A stretch of DNA of 15,274 nucleotides from Phycisphaerae bacterium (GTDB lineage: Bacteria; Planctomycetota; Phycisphaerae; UBA1845; Fen-1342), in NCBI GenBank assembly GCA_020058145.1, contig JAGVEP010000420.1, positions 1 to 15,274 on the forward strand. The letters are read 5' to 3'. Below, in pieces: positions 1 through 7,115 of the stretch. Position numbers and translations under genes: made by a program. The notes under the pieces are model-generated. The model was not told the DNA's origin, did not search any database, and worked only from the letters and a program-made list of their open reading frames with translations. The stretch's first letter is position 1. Each line of letters starts with the position of its first letter.

Positions 1-2
1 CG

Positions 3-842
3 ACGCGCCCGGCGCGCACCCAACGCACGACCAGCGCGCCCAGCGAAACTCAACCGTCCGCCGAGAAAGAGGTGGAGCTGTTGGCGGCGCCGCTCCTGTC
101 AGAAGAAGATGTTCAGCGGCTCAAGCTGCTGGAGTTGAAGCTGGACGGCCCGCCGGAGCCGGTGCGCGTTCGCTTTCTGCGCAAGGGCCGGCAGCGCGAT
201 CTGCCGCTCGAAGTGCTGGATGAGCTTCAGAAACGGTCGGATTACCGCGCGGAGTGGGAGGAAGTGCTCACCCGCGGACAGCCGTACGAGAAACTCCAGC
301 TCATCGTTCGCGAGACCGGGACGGCGCACGCGGACCGCATCGACATCGAAAGCGATCCTGAGGTGTTCGACCAATACCGGCGGCATGTGCTGCCGCTGGT
401 GAACAAGAGCTGTGGGCGCTCGGGCTGCCACGCGGGGAAAGCGGCCCGCACCTGCCGTTTTCCGGTCGGGTCGACCACCAGTGAGACCTACGCGTACACG
501 ACTTTCGTGCTGCTGGACCAGATGGAAACGGAGCACGGGCCGCTGCTCGACCGTACCGATCCGGAGGCCAGCTTGCTGCTCGCGTACCTGTTGCCGCGCG
601 AGGGCCAGCGCCGGCCCCATCCGGCCGCGACGCATGGGCCCAGCTTCAAGCACGTGATTCAGAAGGGGGACCGGAACTACGCCGTGATACTGGCTTGGAT
701 CAATGACCTGCTGGTGCCGCAGCCGGAATATCGGCTGAAGTACGAGAACCCGTATGCCGGACGGCCGGGGCGACCGGCTCCGGAAGCCAGCCCCCCGGAT
801 TCACAGCCGGCCGCCGCCCCGGAAGCTGAGCCAGCGCCGTAA
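3..842 (+). CDS. Cytochrome-c-like protein, 5' end missing
   Basis: The reading frame is open to the left edge of the window, so the true start probably lies outside; the first usable internal start is a GTG at 72 (256 residues from there). Counting from that GTG, a single haem-like motif C114-GRSG-C119-H120 follows a 'VLPLVNKSC' stretch. After it come DPEASLLL (about 163-170), an HP pair (183-184) and NYAVILAWIN (202-211), an arrangement I associate with planctomycete cytochrome-c-type domains, where the late His/Met region supplies the distal ligand. The CX4CH spacing is longer than the usual CX2CH, so haem attachment is an inference. The C-terminus (about 231-256) is Pro/Ala/Glu-rich and probably disordered. 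The stop is 9 bp before the next gene, so the two are probably co-transcribed. Likely periplasmic, but the signal peptide would be outside the window. Confidence 0.72.
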   Translation, partial: TRPARTQRTTSAPSETQPSAEKEVELLAAPLLSEEDVQRLKLLELKLDGPPEPVRVRFLRKGRQRDLPLEVLDELQKRSDYRAEWEEVLTRGQPYEKLQLIVRETGTAHADRIDIESDPEVFDQYRRHVLPLVNKSCGRSGCHAGKAARTCRFPVGSTTSETYAYTTFVLLDQMETEHGPLLDRTDPEASLLLAYLLPREGQRRPHPAATHGPSFKHVIQKGDRNYAVILAWINDLLVPQPEYRLKYENPYAGRPGRPAPEASPPDSQPAAAPEAEPAP

Positions 843-851
843 CAACCCGCC

Positions 852-2771
852 ATGAAGCACAGCCGCCGGAAGGAGTCCCAGCCAGCACGGTCGCGGCGCG
901 ACACCGGCCAGGTCGCGCGCGTTTGGCTGCTCGCCGCCTGCGTGGCCCTCGTCGTCTTCGGCGTGTTCGCCAACAACCTCGCGAGCGGCTTCAACTACGA
1001 CGACGACGGCAACATCCAGGACAACCCACATTTCCGCGGGCTCGGCTGGCAGCAACTCGCCTGGATGTTCTCGACTTTCCACCTGGGCCACTACCAGCCG
1101 CTCTCTTGGATCACGCTCGGCCTCGACTACGTGCTTTGGGGACTGAATCCAGTCGGATATCACCTCACGAACGTCCTGCTGCACGCCGCAAACGCGGTGC
1201 TGGTGTTCCTGCTGGCGCGGCGGTTGCTCGGCCCAAGGTCCACGGCCAACTTGACGGTCGGCGGCGCGGGTTGGCCACTGCTCGCGTGCAGTGCCAGCGC
1301 GGCGCTGCTCTTCGCACTTCACCCCCTGCGGGTTGAATCGGTCGCCTGGATTACCGAGCGCCGCGACGTGCTCAGCTCCTTCTTTTTGCTGCTGACGGTG
1401 CTGCTCTACGTGCATGCGCAAATGGGCGTGCCCGACAAGAGCCGTCTGCGGTGGCTGGCAGCAGCCGTCGTGGTGTACCTGCTCTCGCTGCTCAGCCGCG
1501 CCATGGGCGTCACGCTGCCGGTAATCCTGCTGCTGCTTGACTATTGGCCCCTGCGGCGGTTCGGCAGCGGCCGCACCGTCCCGGGGCCGTCCGCAGCGCG
1601 TGTCTGCCTGGAAAAAGTGCCCTTCGCCGTGCTCGCGCTGGGCTTCGCGATTCTCGCGCCAGTGGCGCAGGTCACGTCGCAGGCCGCGATGACGTTGGCG
1701 GAGCTCAGCCTGCGCGAGCGGCTGGCGCAGGCGGGCTATGGACTCGTGTTCTACCTGTGGAAGACGCTGCTGCCGCTCGGCCTCGCGCCCCTGTACGAGC
1801 TGCGCGAGCCGCTGGCGGTGCTGTCCACGCGCTATCTGGTACCCGCGGCTTTCGTGGTGCTGACGGTCGCGTTTCTGCTGCGCTATGGCCGCCGCTGGCC
1901 ATGGCTGGCAGTCACGGTGCTGATCTACGCGCTGCTGCTCGCGCCGGTCCTCGGTTTTGTGCAGAGTGGCCGGCAGGAAGTCGCCGATCGCTACAGCTAC
2001 CTGCCCATGATCGGCTGGATGCTCCTCATTGGTCGCGGTTTGCTGTTGTTATGGGAGCCGCCACGATTCCGAGCCGCGGCGGTCGCGTGTACGGCGGTCA
2101 GCCTGGCGGTGCTGATGGCACTGGGCGCCTTGACCTGGCGCCAAAGCGAGATTTGGCGCACGCCCGAAACGCTGTGGGCGCACGCCGTCCGTTGCGCGCC
2201 GGGGCCCACGGCTCACCAGAATCTCGCGGTCATCTACGCCAAGAGCGGGCGGTTGAACGCAGCCATCGCTGAATATCACGCGGCCCTGGCATTCGCGCCG
2301 TTGCAGGAAGCGTCACTCTACGGGCTGGCGTTCGCGTATACACGCGCGCGGCAGTTCGACGCGGCGCTGCCGATCTACGAGACGCTATTGCGATACCACG
2401 GTCAAGACGCGAAGGCGCATCTGCAATATGCCCATGCGCTTCGCGAAGTCGGCCGGACCGACGACGCGCTGCGAGAATACGGTGAAACCGCCCGGCTCGA
2501 CCCGCGCTCGACCGAGGCACGGATGAACCAGGCCCTGCTGCTCGGGGAGGCGGGCCGACTCACCGCCGCCGCGGAGGTGTTCCGACAGGTTGTGAGCCTG
2601 CGGCCGGAACTTGTGGATCCACACTACTTTCTGGCGGGGGCGCTCGCACAGCTTGGGCAGCGCGACGCAGCGGTAGCCGAATTCCGTGCGGTCCTGCGGC
2701 TCCAACCCGACCACGCCGACGCCCAACGGAAGCTGGAAATGCTGCTGAGACAAGCGCCGCCCAGCAATTAG
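852..2771 (+). CDS. TMTC-like GT-C membrane protein with C-terminal TPRs
   Basis: This is a 639-residue polytopic membrane protein. A first membrane segment (about 23-44) leads into an acidic loop YDDDGNI (49-55), the position where GT-C glycosyltransferases carry their catalytic Asp pair. Other conserved-looking stretches are HYQPLSW (80-86), HPLRVESVAWITERRDVLSS (157-176) and DRYSYLP (379-385), all typical of bacterial relatives of TMTC/PMT-type O-mannosyltransferases. About ten hydrophobic segments run to residue 428. From about 452 to 622 there are roughly five 34-residue TPR units (AVIYAKSGRLNAAIAEY is the first), probably outside the membrane and binding protein. The likely role is sugar transfer from a polyprenyl carrier to exported protein; donor and acceptor are unknown. 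The ATG has no clear Shine-Dalgarno and lies 9 bp after the previous stop, suggesting coupled translation. Confidence 0.8.
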   Translation: MKHSRRKESQPARSRRDTGQVARVWLLAACVALVVFGVFANNLASGFNYDDDGNIQDNPHFRGLGWQQLAWMFSTFHLGHYQPLSWITLGLDYVLWGLNPVGYHLTNVLLHAANAVLVFLLARRLLGPRSTANLTVGGAGWPLLACSASAALLFALHPLRVESVAWITERRDVLSSFFLLLTVLLYVHAQMGVPDKSRLRWLAAAVVVYLLSLLSRAMGVTLPVILLLLDYWPLRRFGSGRTVPGPSAARVCLEKVPFAVLALGFAILAPVAQVTSQAAMTLAELSLRERLAQAGYGLVFYLWKTLLPLGLAPLYELREPLAVLSTRYLVPAAFVVLTVAFLLRYGRRWPWLAVTVLIYALLLAPVLGFVQSGRQEVADRYSYLPMIGWMLLIGRGLLLLWEPPRFRAAAVACTAVSLAVLMALGALTWRQSEIWRTPETLWAHAVRCAPGPTAHQNLAVIYAKSGRLNAAIAEYHAALAFAPLQEASLYGLAFAYTRARQFDAALPIYETLLRYHGQDAKAHLQYAHALREVGRTDDALREYGETARLDPRSTEARMNQALLLGEAGRLTAAAEVFRQVVSLRPELVDPHYFLAGALAQLGQRDAAVAEFRAVLRLQPDHADAQRKLEMLLRQAPPSN

Positions 2772-2821
2772 CGTGGGACAATCTCACTCATCGAAACGGT
2801 TTCGGATGGACCCAAGCCAAC

Positions 2822-2989
2822 TTCCCTACGTCCCTACGTCCCTTCGTCCCTTCGCCCCTTCGTCCCTCCGTCCCTTCGTCCCTCCGTCCCTTCGTCCCTC
2901 CGTCCCTTCGTCCCTCCGTCCCTCCGTCCCTTCGTCCCTCCGTCCCTTCGTCCCTTCGTCCCTTCGTGCCTCCGTGCCTTCGTGCCTTG
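2822..2989 (+). repeat. 8-bp tandem array, 21 units
   Basis: Twenty-one consecutive 8-base units of consensus GTCCCTYC, with no gaps in register. Most copies are GTCCCTTC or GTCCCTCC, partly alternating; the first two end in AC and the last three change to GTGCCTYC/G. The array takes up most of the gap between the TPR protein and the J-domain-like gene. Because 8 is not a multiple of 3, all frames stay open and spell a period-8 peptide (SLRPFVPS-like forward, GRRDEGTK-like reverse). I treat these as non-coding. Edge units are the most diverged, as expected for an array growing by slippage or unequal exchange. Confidence 0.93.
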
Positions 2990-3001
2990 GGCCCAACCCA
3001 C

Positions 3002-3029
3002 TTGCCTTCGCCCGATTTCGGCGTATGAC
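3002..3029 (+). promoter_or_regulatory. Possible promoter of the J-domain-like gene
   Basis: TTGCCT (3002-3007) is 16 bp from TATGAC (3024-3029), each matching four of six sigma-70 consensus bases. Transcription would start near 3036, just ahead of the AGGAGG at 3036-3041. It sits directly downstream of the 8-bp array, so array length would change what lies upstream of the promoter. This is a visual match only. Confidence 0.3.
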
Positions 3030-3049
3030 TTGGGTAGGAGGCTGGAAAG

Positions 3050-3571
3050 ATGGCCCGGGACTACTTCGCCGTTCTCGGACTGCGTCCGGAGTGCTACAGT
3101 CCGCAGATTATCACCCGTTGCTTTCAGGCCGAGCGCACGCGGCTGCTGCGGCACCTGCACGATCCGCTGCGCTATTCGCTGACCCGCCGGCATCTCGAGG
3201 AATTGCACCTCGCGTATGCGACGCTCCGCGATCCCGACCGGCAGGAGGAGTACCGGAACCGCCTCGCAGCCCTGCCGGAGCCGGTGCGCGAGTTGCGGGC
3301 TCTGATTGGCGCATCGTTAGAGGACGGACTGCTGCGGCACTCGCGGCGGCAGGGGATCATCGCCCGGGCCCGGGAACTCGGCTTCAACGATTTTCAGGCC
3401 CACCTGCTGATCGCGCAGGTGCAGTTTGGCGACGAGCGCACGCCGGTGGTGCCGACCACGGTGAAGCCGCCGCAACGTGATGGGAACGGTCGCGGCTGGG
3501 CGCGGCTGGCCGGCGTGGGAATGCTGGCCGTGACGATGTTCCTCGTGCTCGTGAGGATGTTCGGCGGCTGA
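3050..3571 (+). CDS. Degenerate J-domain protein, tail-anchored
   Basis: A 173-residue protein. Residues 4-72 follow the J-domain pattern: DYFAVLGL (4-11, helix I), an Arg/Gln/Glu-rich helix II (about 18-36), and HLEELHLAYATLRDPDRQEEYRNRL (from 48) matching helix III and its 'F..i..AY..L.D...R..YD' signature. Instead of the HPD needed to stimulate DnaK ATPase, the loop reads H37-D38-P39. A basic, amphipathic middle part (about 75-130) and a Pro-rich linker lead to one membrane segment (about 151-170) with only three residues after it, so the J-like domain should face the cytoplasm if tail-anchored. The start is well supported: AGGAGG at 3036-3041, 8 bp before the ATG. It may be a J-like adaptor that no longer activates DnaK. 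No adjacent dnaK or grpE is visible. Confidence 0.8.
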   Translation: MARDYFAVLGLRPECYSPQIITRCFQAERTRLLRHLHDPLRYSLTRRHLEELHLAYATLRDPDRQEEYRNRLAALPEPVRELRALIGASLEDGLLRHSRRQGIIARARELGFNDFQAHLLIAQVQFGDERTPVVPTTVKPPQRDGNGRGWARLAGVGMLAVTMFLVLVRMFGG

Positions 3572-3614
3572 GAAGTCAGTGGCGAGTCGCAACCAGTTCG
3601 CGTAAGCTGGGTGG

Positions 3615-3633
3615 GGTGGGCGTCTCGCCCGCC
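3615..3633 (+). terminator. GC-rich hairpin after the J-domain-like gene
   Basis: GGTGGGCG, loop TCT, CGCCCGCC: an 8-bp stem with one G-T pair, 43 bp past the stop and before the next gene's ribosome site. There is no T-run, so it would be a factor-assisted terminator or simply a structured intergenic element. The same short motif may recur in related genomes, which I cannot check here. Confidence 0.35.
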
Positions 3634-3689
3634 GCGTCGTGCGAGTATTTGTGACACGTTCAACTTCACGCGCAGGAGAGGAAGCACGC

Positions 3690-4766
3690 ATGTTAACGAC
3701 TCAACGTAAGTGCATGGCCGCTGCCTTTGGGCTGCTTTTCGCTGGCTTATCGCTGGCGCCGGCCCGCGCCGACGCCCCCTGTGGCGACGCTTATGGCGGC
3801 ACGTGGCAGAACCCGCCCTTCGGCTACAACATCTATCGGAACGGTCAGCAAATTCAGTTTACGCCCGGCGTGTTCGACGCCCCGGACGGTACGCCGATCG
3901 CGCTCGATTCCGCGGGCAACATCTTTCATGCCCAGACCATCGACGCCCAGGGAACCGTCCGCGTCTACCGGAATAACGTCACCGCGACGACGTTCGGCCC
4001 ACGTGGCGGGCCCTCGTGGGTCTACAGCGGCCTCGGGCTCGCCATCCAAACCGATGGCACCTGGTACGTCGGGTTCTATACCAGCAACACGACCGTTACC
4101 GTCTACCGCAACGGCGCCAACTCTTACCGCACGTACACGGCCTACGACTTTTCCTACAGTCCCGTGCAACTCGCCTGGGACGGCACGTCGGGCCAGCTTT
4201 ACGCTTCGATTCGGACGGGGGCCAACGAGACCACCGTGTATGCCGAAGCCACCCCGGTGGCGGTCTACAGTGGCACGCGCGGTTGCGGCGTGGCCGCGCG
4301 CGGCGGCCGCTGGTACACCGCGGTGCCCACCGGGAGCGGGCAGATCACCGTCTACCGCGATGGCACCGTCTACCGCACAATCAACGGCAGCTTCACCGCC
4401 TCGTACCACGTGAACCTCGCCCTCGACGGTGGGCTTGATCCCTTCATCCTCGTACCAAGCGGCGGCGGGCAGTTCGGTATCTTCGACTACCACGGAACGC
4501 GAATCTTCGACCTGCCCAACACTGCCGGCGGCGGCGGGACCGGGCTGTGGATTCAGCCGGGGACGGGTTGTGTGGTGCGGGGCGACCTGAACTGCGACGG
4601 GGCGGTCAACTTCGACGACATCGACCCCTTCGTGCAGATCCTGAGCGACCTCGCGGGCTGGCAGGCGGCGCATCCGGGCTGCCCCTGGCAGAATGGCGAC
4701 TGCAACGACGACGGTGCCGTCAACTTCGACGACATCAACCCGTTCGTCGCGATCCTGAGTAGGTAA
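3690..4766 (+). CDS. Secreted repeat protein with paired dockerin-like EF repeats
   Basis: A 358-residue exported protein. I chose the ATG at 3690 over one at 3639 because AGGAGAGGA lies at 3674-3682 and the N-terminus is a clean signal peptide: basic QRK, hydrophobic 8-22, then A25-R26-A27 as a signal peptidase I site. The body holds a repeated 'hydrophobic-Tyr-Arg-Asn/Asp-Gly' strand around Y49, Y93, Y139, Y184, Y222 and F265, spaced 38-46 residues, which suggests a six-bladed beta-propeller. After a Gly-rich linker (about 278-286) come two Ca-binding loops of dockerin/EF type: GDLNCDGAVNFDDI from 298 and GDCNDDGAVNFDDI from 336, each followed by a short helix. Such pairs end many planctomycete secreted proteins. 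No catalytic motif was seen. Partner and location beyond export are unknown. Confidence 0.85.
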   Translation: MLTTQRKCMAAAFGLLFAGLSLAPARADAPCGDAYGGTWQNPPFGYNIYRNGQQIQFTPGVFDAPDGTPIALDSAGNIFHAQTIDAQGTVRVYRNNVTATTFGPRGGPSWVYSGLGLAIQTDGTWYVGFYTSNTTVTVYRNGANSYRTYTAYDFSYSPVQLAWDGTSGQLYASIRTGANETTVYAEATPVAVYSGTRGCGVAARGGRWYTAVPTGSGQITVYRDGTVYRTINGSFTASYHVNLALDGGLDPFILVPSGGGQFGIFDYHGTRIFDLPNTAGGGGTGLWIQPGTGCVVRGDLNCDGAVNFDDIDPFVQILSDLAGWQAAHPGCPWQNGDCNDDGAVNFDDINPFVAILSR

Positions 4767-4775
4767 GACGGCGGC

Positions 4776-4804
4776 GGCACCCGGGTTCTCCGTCCCGGCG
4801 TGCC
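4776..4804 (+). terminator. Hairpin just after the dockerin-like gene
   Basis: GGCAC-C-CGGG, loop of 8, then CCCG-GC-GTGCC: nine paired bases with a small internal loop, starting 10 bp after the stop codon. No T-run follows. Its position favours transcription termination or 3'-end protection of the upstream mRNA. Confidence 0.4.
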
Positions 4805-4826
4805 CGCGTGTGGGCTGCTGCGGGCT

Positions 4827-4979
4827 GGTGCGAGAATCCCTTCTCGCACCCCGTCCCAACTGGTGCGAGAATCCTTTCTCGCACCCGGCCTGCCGGGAAT
4901 CCCTTCCCGAGATTCTCGTGGGCTTGATTCGCGGGAAACGATTCCCGCGGCGTCGCGTGCGAGAGCGGATTCTCGCACG
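4827..4979. repeat. Cluster of five related hairpins
   Basis: Five perfect inverted repeats in 153 bp between two convergent genes. H1 4827-4850: GGTGCGAGAA, loop TCCC. H2 4862-4885: the same stem, loop TCCT. H3 4894-4909: CGGGAA, loop TCCC. H4 4930-4949: CGCGGGAA, loop ACGA. H5 4956-4979: CGTGCGAGA, loop GCGGAT. H1 and H2 lie in 27-bp direct repeats (4825-4851 and 4860-4886) that differ at one base, 35 bp apart. The four inner stems H1-H4 end in GAA/TTC with a 4-base loop, while the outer stem varies with pairing kept. No T-runs follow. They are palindromic and so would fold on either strand. REP-like elements or a two-way termination zone are both possible. Confidence 0.85.
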
Positions 4980-4993
4980 AGCGTCGGATACCA

Positions 4994-5021
4994 ACTCGCT
5001 ACTCGCTACTCGTCATTCGCT
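4994..5021. repeat. 7-bp tandem repeat reaching a stop codon
   Basis: Four heptamers in register: ACTCGCT, ACTCGCT, ACTCGTC, ATTCGCT (minus strand: AGCGAGT-type). The last copy covers two of three bases of the TAG stop of the minus-strand gene ending at 5020. Single copies of the same word are seen at 15105-15111 (TAGCGAG), and a variant GGCGAGT at 3583-3589. Confidence 0.75.
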
Positions 5022-7071
5022 ACTTCCCGACCCGTATCTTGATGTTCCGGTACCACACCTTGTCCCCGTGGTCCTGGAGGTTGAGCTTGCCCTTGGCTTG
5101 TCGGCCGAAGTCCGGCATGGTGCCGAACTTGCTGTCCTTGATGAGCTGCTCCCACGCGGGGCTGCCCAGTTCGTATTCGACGACCTTCACGTCGTTTAGC
5201 CAGTGCTCGACGTGGCCGCCGCGCACGACGATACGGGTCGTGTTGAACAGACCGACGGGGACCGTTGCGGCGCGGCGCGGCGCATAGAGGGCGTAGCACG
5301 AGGCTGCCGAGGTCTTCGGTTCCTGCCCGTCCGCGTGCTCGGTGTTGTCGAGAAGCTGGTATTCGGGTCCGGTCTGCCAGGGCCAGTCGTGGTCCTCGGC
5401 GACGCGGTACATGATCCCGCTGTTGCCGCCGGGCGAAATGCGCCATTCGAGGCTCAGCTCGAAATCACCGAATTCTTCGTCGGTGATGATGTCGCCGCCC
5501 GGCCCGACGCGGACGAGGCAGCCGCCGCTGACTTGCCAGCCGGCGGGGAACTTGTCCTGCTTGTAGCCGTGCCAGCCCTTGGTCGTCTGTCCGTCGAACA
5601 GCAGTCGCCAACCGGCCTGCTCCTCTCCCGGCGTAAGAAAATTCGCGGGCTGCGGCGCCGGCGGGGGCAGGACCGTGCCGCGCTGCTCGCGCGGAACCAC
5701 ATTCAGCGTGTACCACGCCTCCGTGCTCCACGGCAGCGCGCCGTTTTCCGAAACGCACGGCGGTAGCAGGCGGAGATAGACCACGTGCGCCGGCTTCAGG
5801 CTCCCAAGCTCGACGAAGACCTTGCGGCGATCGGCCGAGACGCTGGCGGACTTGGCGGGATAGACCACGCCATCGCGCTGCGGTCCGCCCCCTTCCTTCA
5901 GATCGAACGGCCATTGCTCGATGTAGTAGGATTCGGGGTCCCAGCCGACGCGTGGATCGAGCGGCTGGGTGAACTCGATCTCCAGGCCGTTCGACACCGG
6001 CCAGATTTTCAGCATCTCGAACGTCTTTTGCCCACTGGCGCGCCGCTCCCGGCCCACGGCACCGAACCGGAACACGCACCCTTGGTTCTGGAGCTTGACA
6101 TCAGGGCCTTTGCCCGCCGGGAGCGGAATCGCTTGCTGCACAAGGCGCTTGCTCTCGCCCCTGGCCGACCAGACGATCACTTGGCGGAGAAACGGCTCCT
6201 CGTTTGGATCGCCTGACCACCACCGGGCGTCCGTGGGTACCAGGACCGCTTTGTCCCAGGATCCCTGCGGGCCGATGACGTACGCCGACGCATAAGTCGT
6301 CTGACCGTTGTCATCGGGCAGCCAGGCGACCAGCGGCGTTATCGCCCGACCGGATGGCCAGGACATGGTACGCCACGCCCCGTCTGCCAAGCAGCCGCTG
6401 ATCGCCGTGTTGTCGGGCCATTCCGGCGTCTCGGCCATGTAGCTTGGGTGCGGGCGGTCGAGCGGCCGACCATCCCCAGGCCGACCACGCCGCAGGGCTG
6501 GGATGATCTTCTTCTTGCCCGCGGCGGTGGTGCGCGACAGGTCCGCGGCATGAGTCAGCACCTCTGCGGGCACTGGCTCAAGGCCGTCGAGCTTCGGCGC
6601 GGGTGTCAGCCATAAGAGCGCGAGCTGCGCGCCGCCGGAGCCGTTGAAGTGCATCACGCGCAGGTCGTGTGCGCCCGCGGTCAGCTCGATGCGGCCGTCT
6701 TTCGCCGTTGGGCCGTGGTCACCATCGTGATCGACAACCAGGCGGTCGTCGATCCACAGCTTGGCCCCGTCGTCGCTGACGAGCCGAAACGCGTAGCCGC
6801 CGGCCTGTTCGATCCGGATACGGCCGACAACTTCGGTCAGGAAGTTGTCCGCGAGCGTGCCGAAGTCCTTCTTTTCCAGCCGCAGGTCGAGCGTGGAGAC
6901 CACTTTGACTTCGTTCGGCAACTGGCTCGCCGCGAGTTCGGGTAGCCAGTGCATTTCTGCTCCTACGTCATAGAGCCGCACGAGCAGGCCGGGCTCGTCC
7001 GCCGCCACACAGGCGGCCACAATCAGCAGGATGGGCCAACACGCCATGACAAGCCGAGAATTGCGATTCAT
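5020..7071 (-). CDS. Secreted PA14 plus DUF1080 (3-keto-disaccharide hydrolase-like) protein
   Basis: A 683-residue exported protein. Two adjacent ATGs (7074 and 7071) follow GGAGG at 7083-7079; 7071 gives the better 7-base spacing. The frame runs further upstream, but that part is Arg-rich, overlaps the lipoprotein gene and does not look real. The N-terminus is a signal sequence; VAAC at 18-21 could be a lipobox, or cleavage could follow A24. Residues about 29-157 are a PA14 domain (NFLTEVVGRIRIEQAGGYAF, DDGAKLWIDD, HDLRV). The middle (about 205-465) is unassigned. Residues about 485-683 are a DUF1080 jelly-roll: GWRLLFDGQTTKGW (487-500), GGNSGIMYRV (548-557), GPEYQLLDN (568-576), HVEHWLNDVKVVEYE (620-634), and a closing GKLNLQDHGDKVWYRNIKIR (661-680). 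Family members act on or bind sugars; the substrate here is unknown. It is second in an operon with the lipoprotein 41 bp upstream. Confidence 0.85.
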   Translation of the reverse strand: MNRNSRLVMACWPILLIVAACVAADEPGLLVRLYDVGAEMHWLPELAASQLPNEVKVVSTLDLRLEKKDFGTLADNFLTEVVGRIRIEQAGGYAFRLVSDDGAKLWIDDRLVVDHDGDHGPTAKDGRIELTAGAHDLRVMHFNGSGGAQLALLWLTPAPKLDGLEPVPAEVLTHAADLSRTTAAGKKKIIPALRRGRPGDGRPLDRPHPSYMAETPEWPDNTAISGCLADGAWRTMSWPSGRAITPLVAWLPDDNGQTTYASAYVIGPQGSWDKAVLVPTDARWWSGDPNEEPFLRQVIVWSARGESKRLVQQAIPLPAGKGPDVKLQNQGCVFRFGAVGRERRASGQKTFEMLKIWPVSNGLEIEFTQPLDPRVGWDPESYYIEQWPFDLKEGGGPQRDGVVYPAKSASVSADRRKVFVELGSLKPAHVVYLRLLPPCVSENGALPWSTEAWYTLNVVPREQRGTVLPPPAPQPANFLTPGEEQAGWRLLFDGQTTKGWHGYKQDKFPAGWQVSGGCLVRVGPGGDIITDEEFGDFELSLEWRISPGGNSGIMYRVAEDHDWPWQTGPEYQLLDNTEHADGQEPKTSAASCYALYAPRRAATVPVGLFNTTRIVVRGGHVEHWLNDVKVVEYELGSPAWEQLIKDSKFGTMPDFGRQAKGKLNLQDHGDKVWYRNIKIRVGK

Positions 7072-7115
7072 CATTGAGCCTCCGCGGACCGGGCGCCACG
7101 CGAAAGTACGGCGAA

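Noticed and set aside
2773..3480. 235-codon plus-strand frame covering the octamer array and most of the J-domain-like gene
   Set aside because: Its N-terminal part is the translated repeat and the rest is out of frame with the J-domain-like gene, which has a strong ribosome site of its own.
4825..4886. Possible CRISPR: two 27-bp near-identical repeats 35 bp apart
   Set aside because: Only two copies, an 8-bp spacer, no cas genes; they are better read as duplicated hairpins.
3747..4994. 415-codon open frame on the minus strand opposite the dockerin-like gene
   Set aside because: Arg/Gly-rich, no family pattern, fully antisense to a gene with signal peptide, repeats and Ca loops, and it runs through the hairpin cluster.
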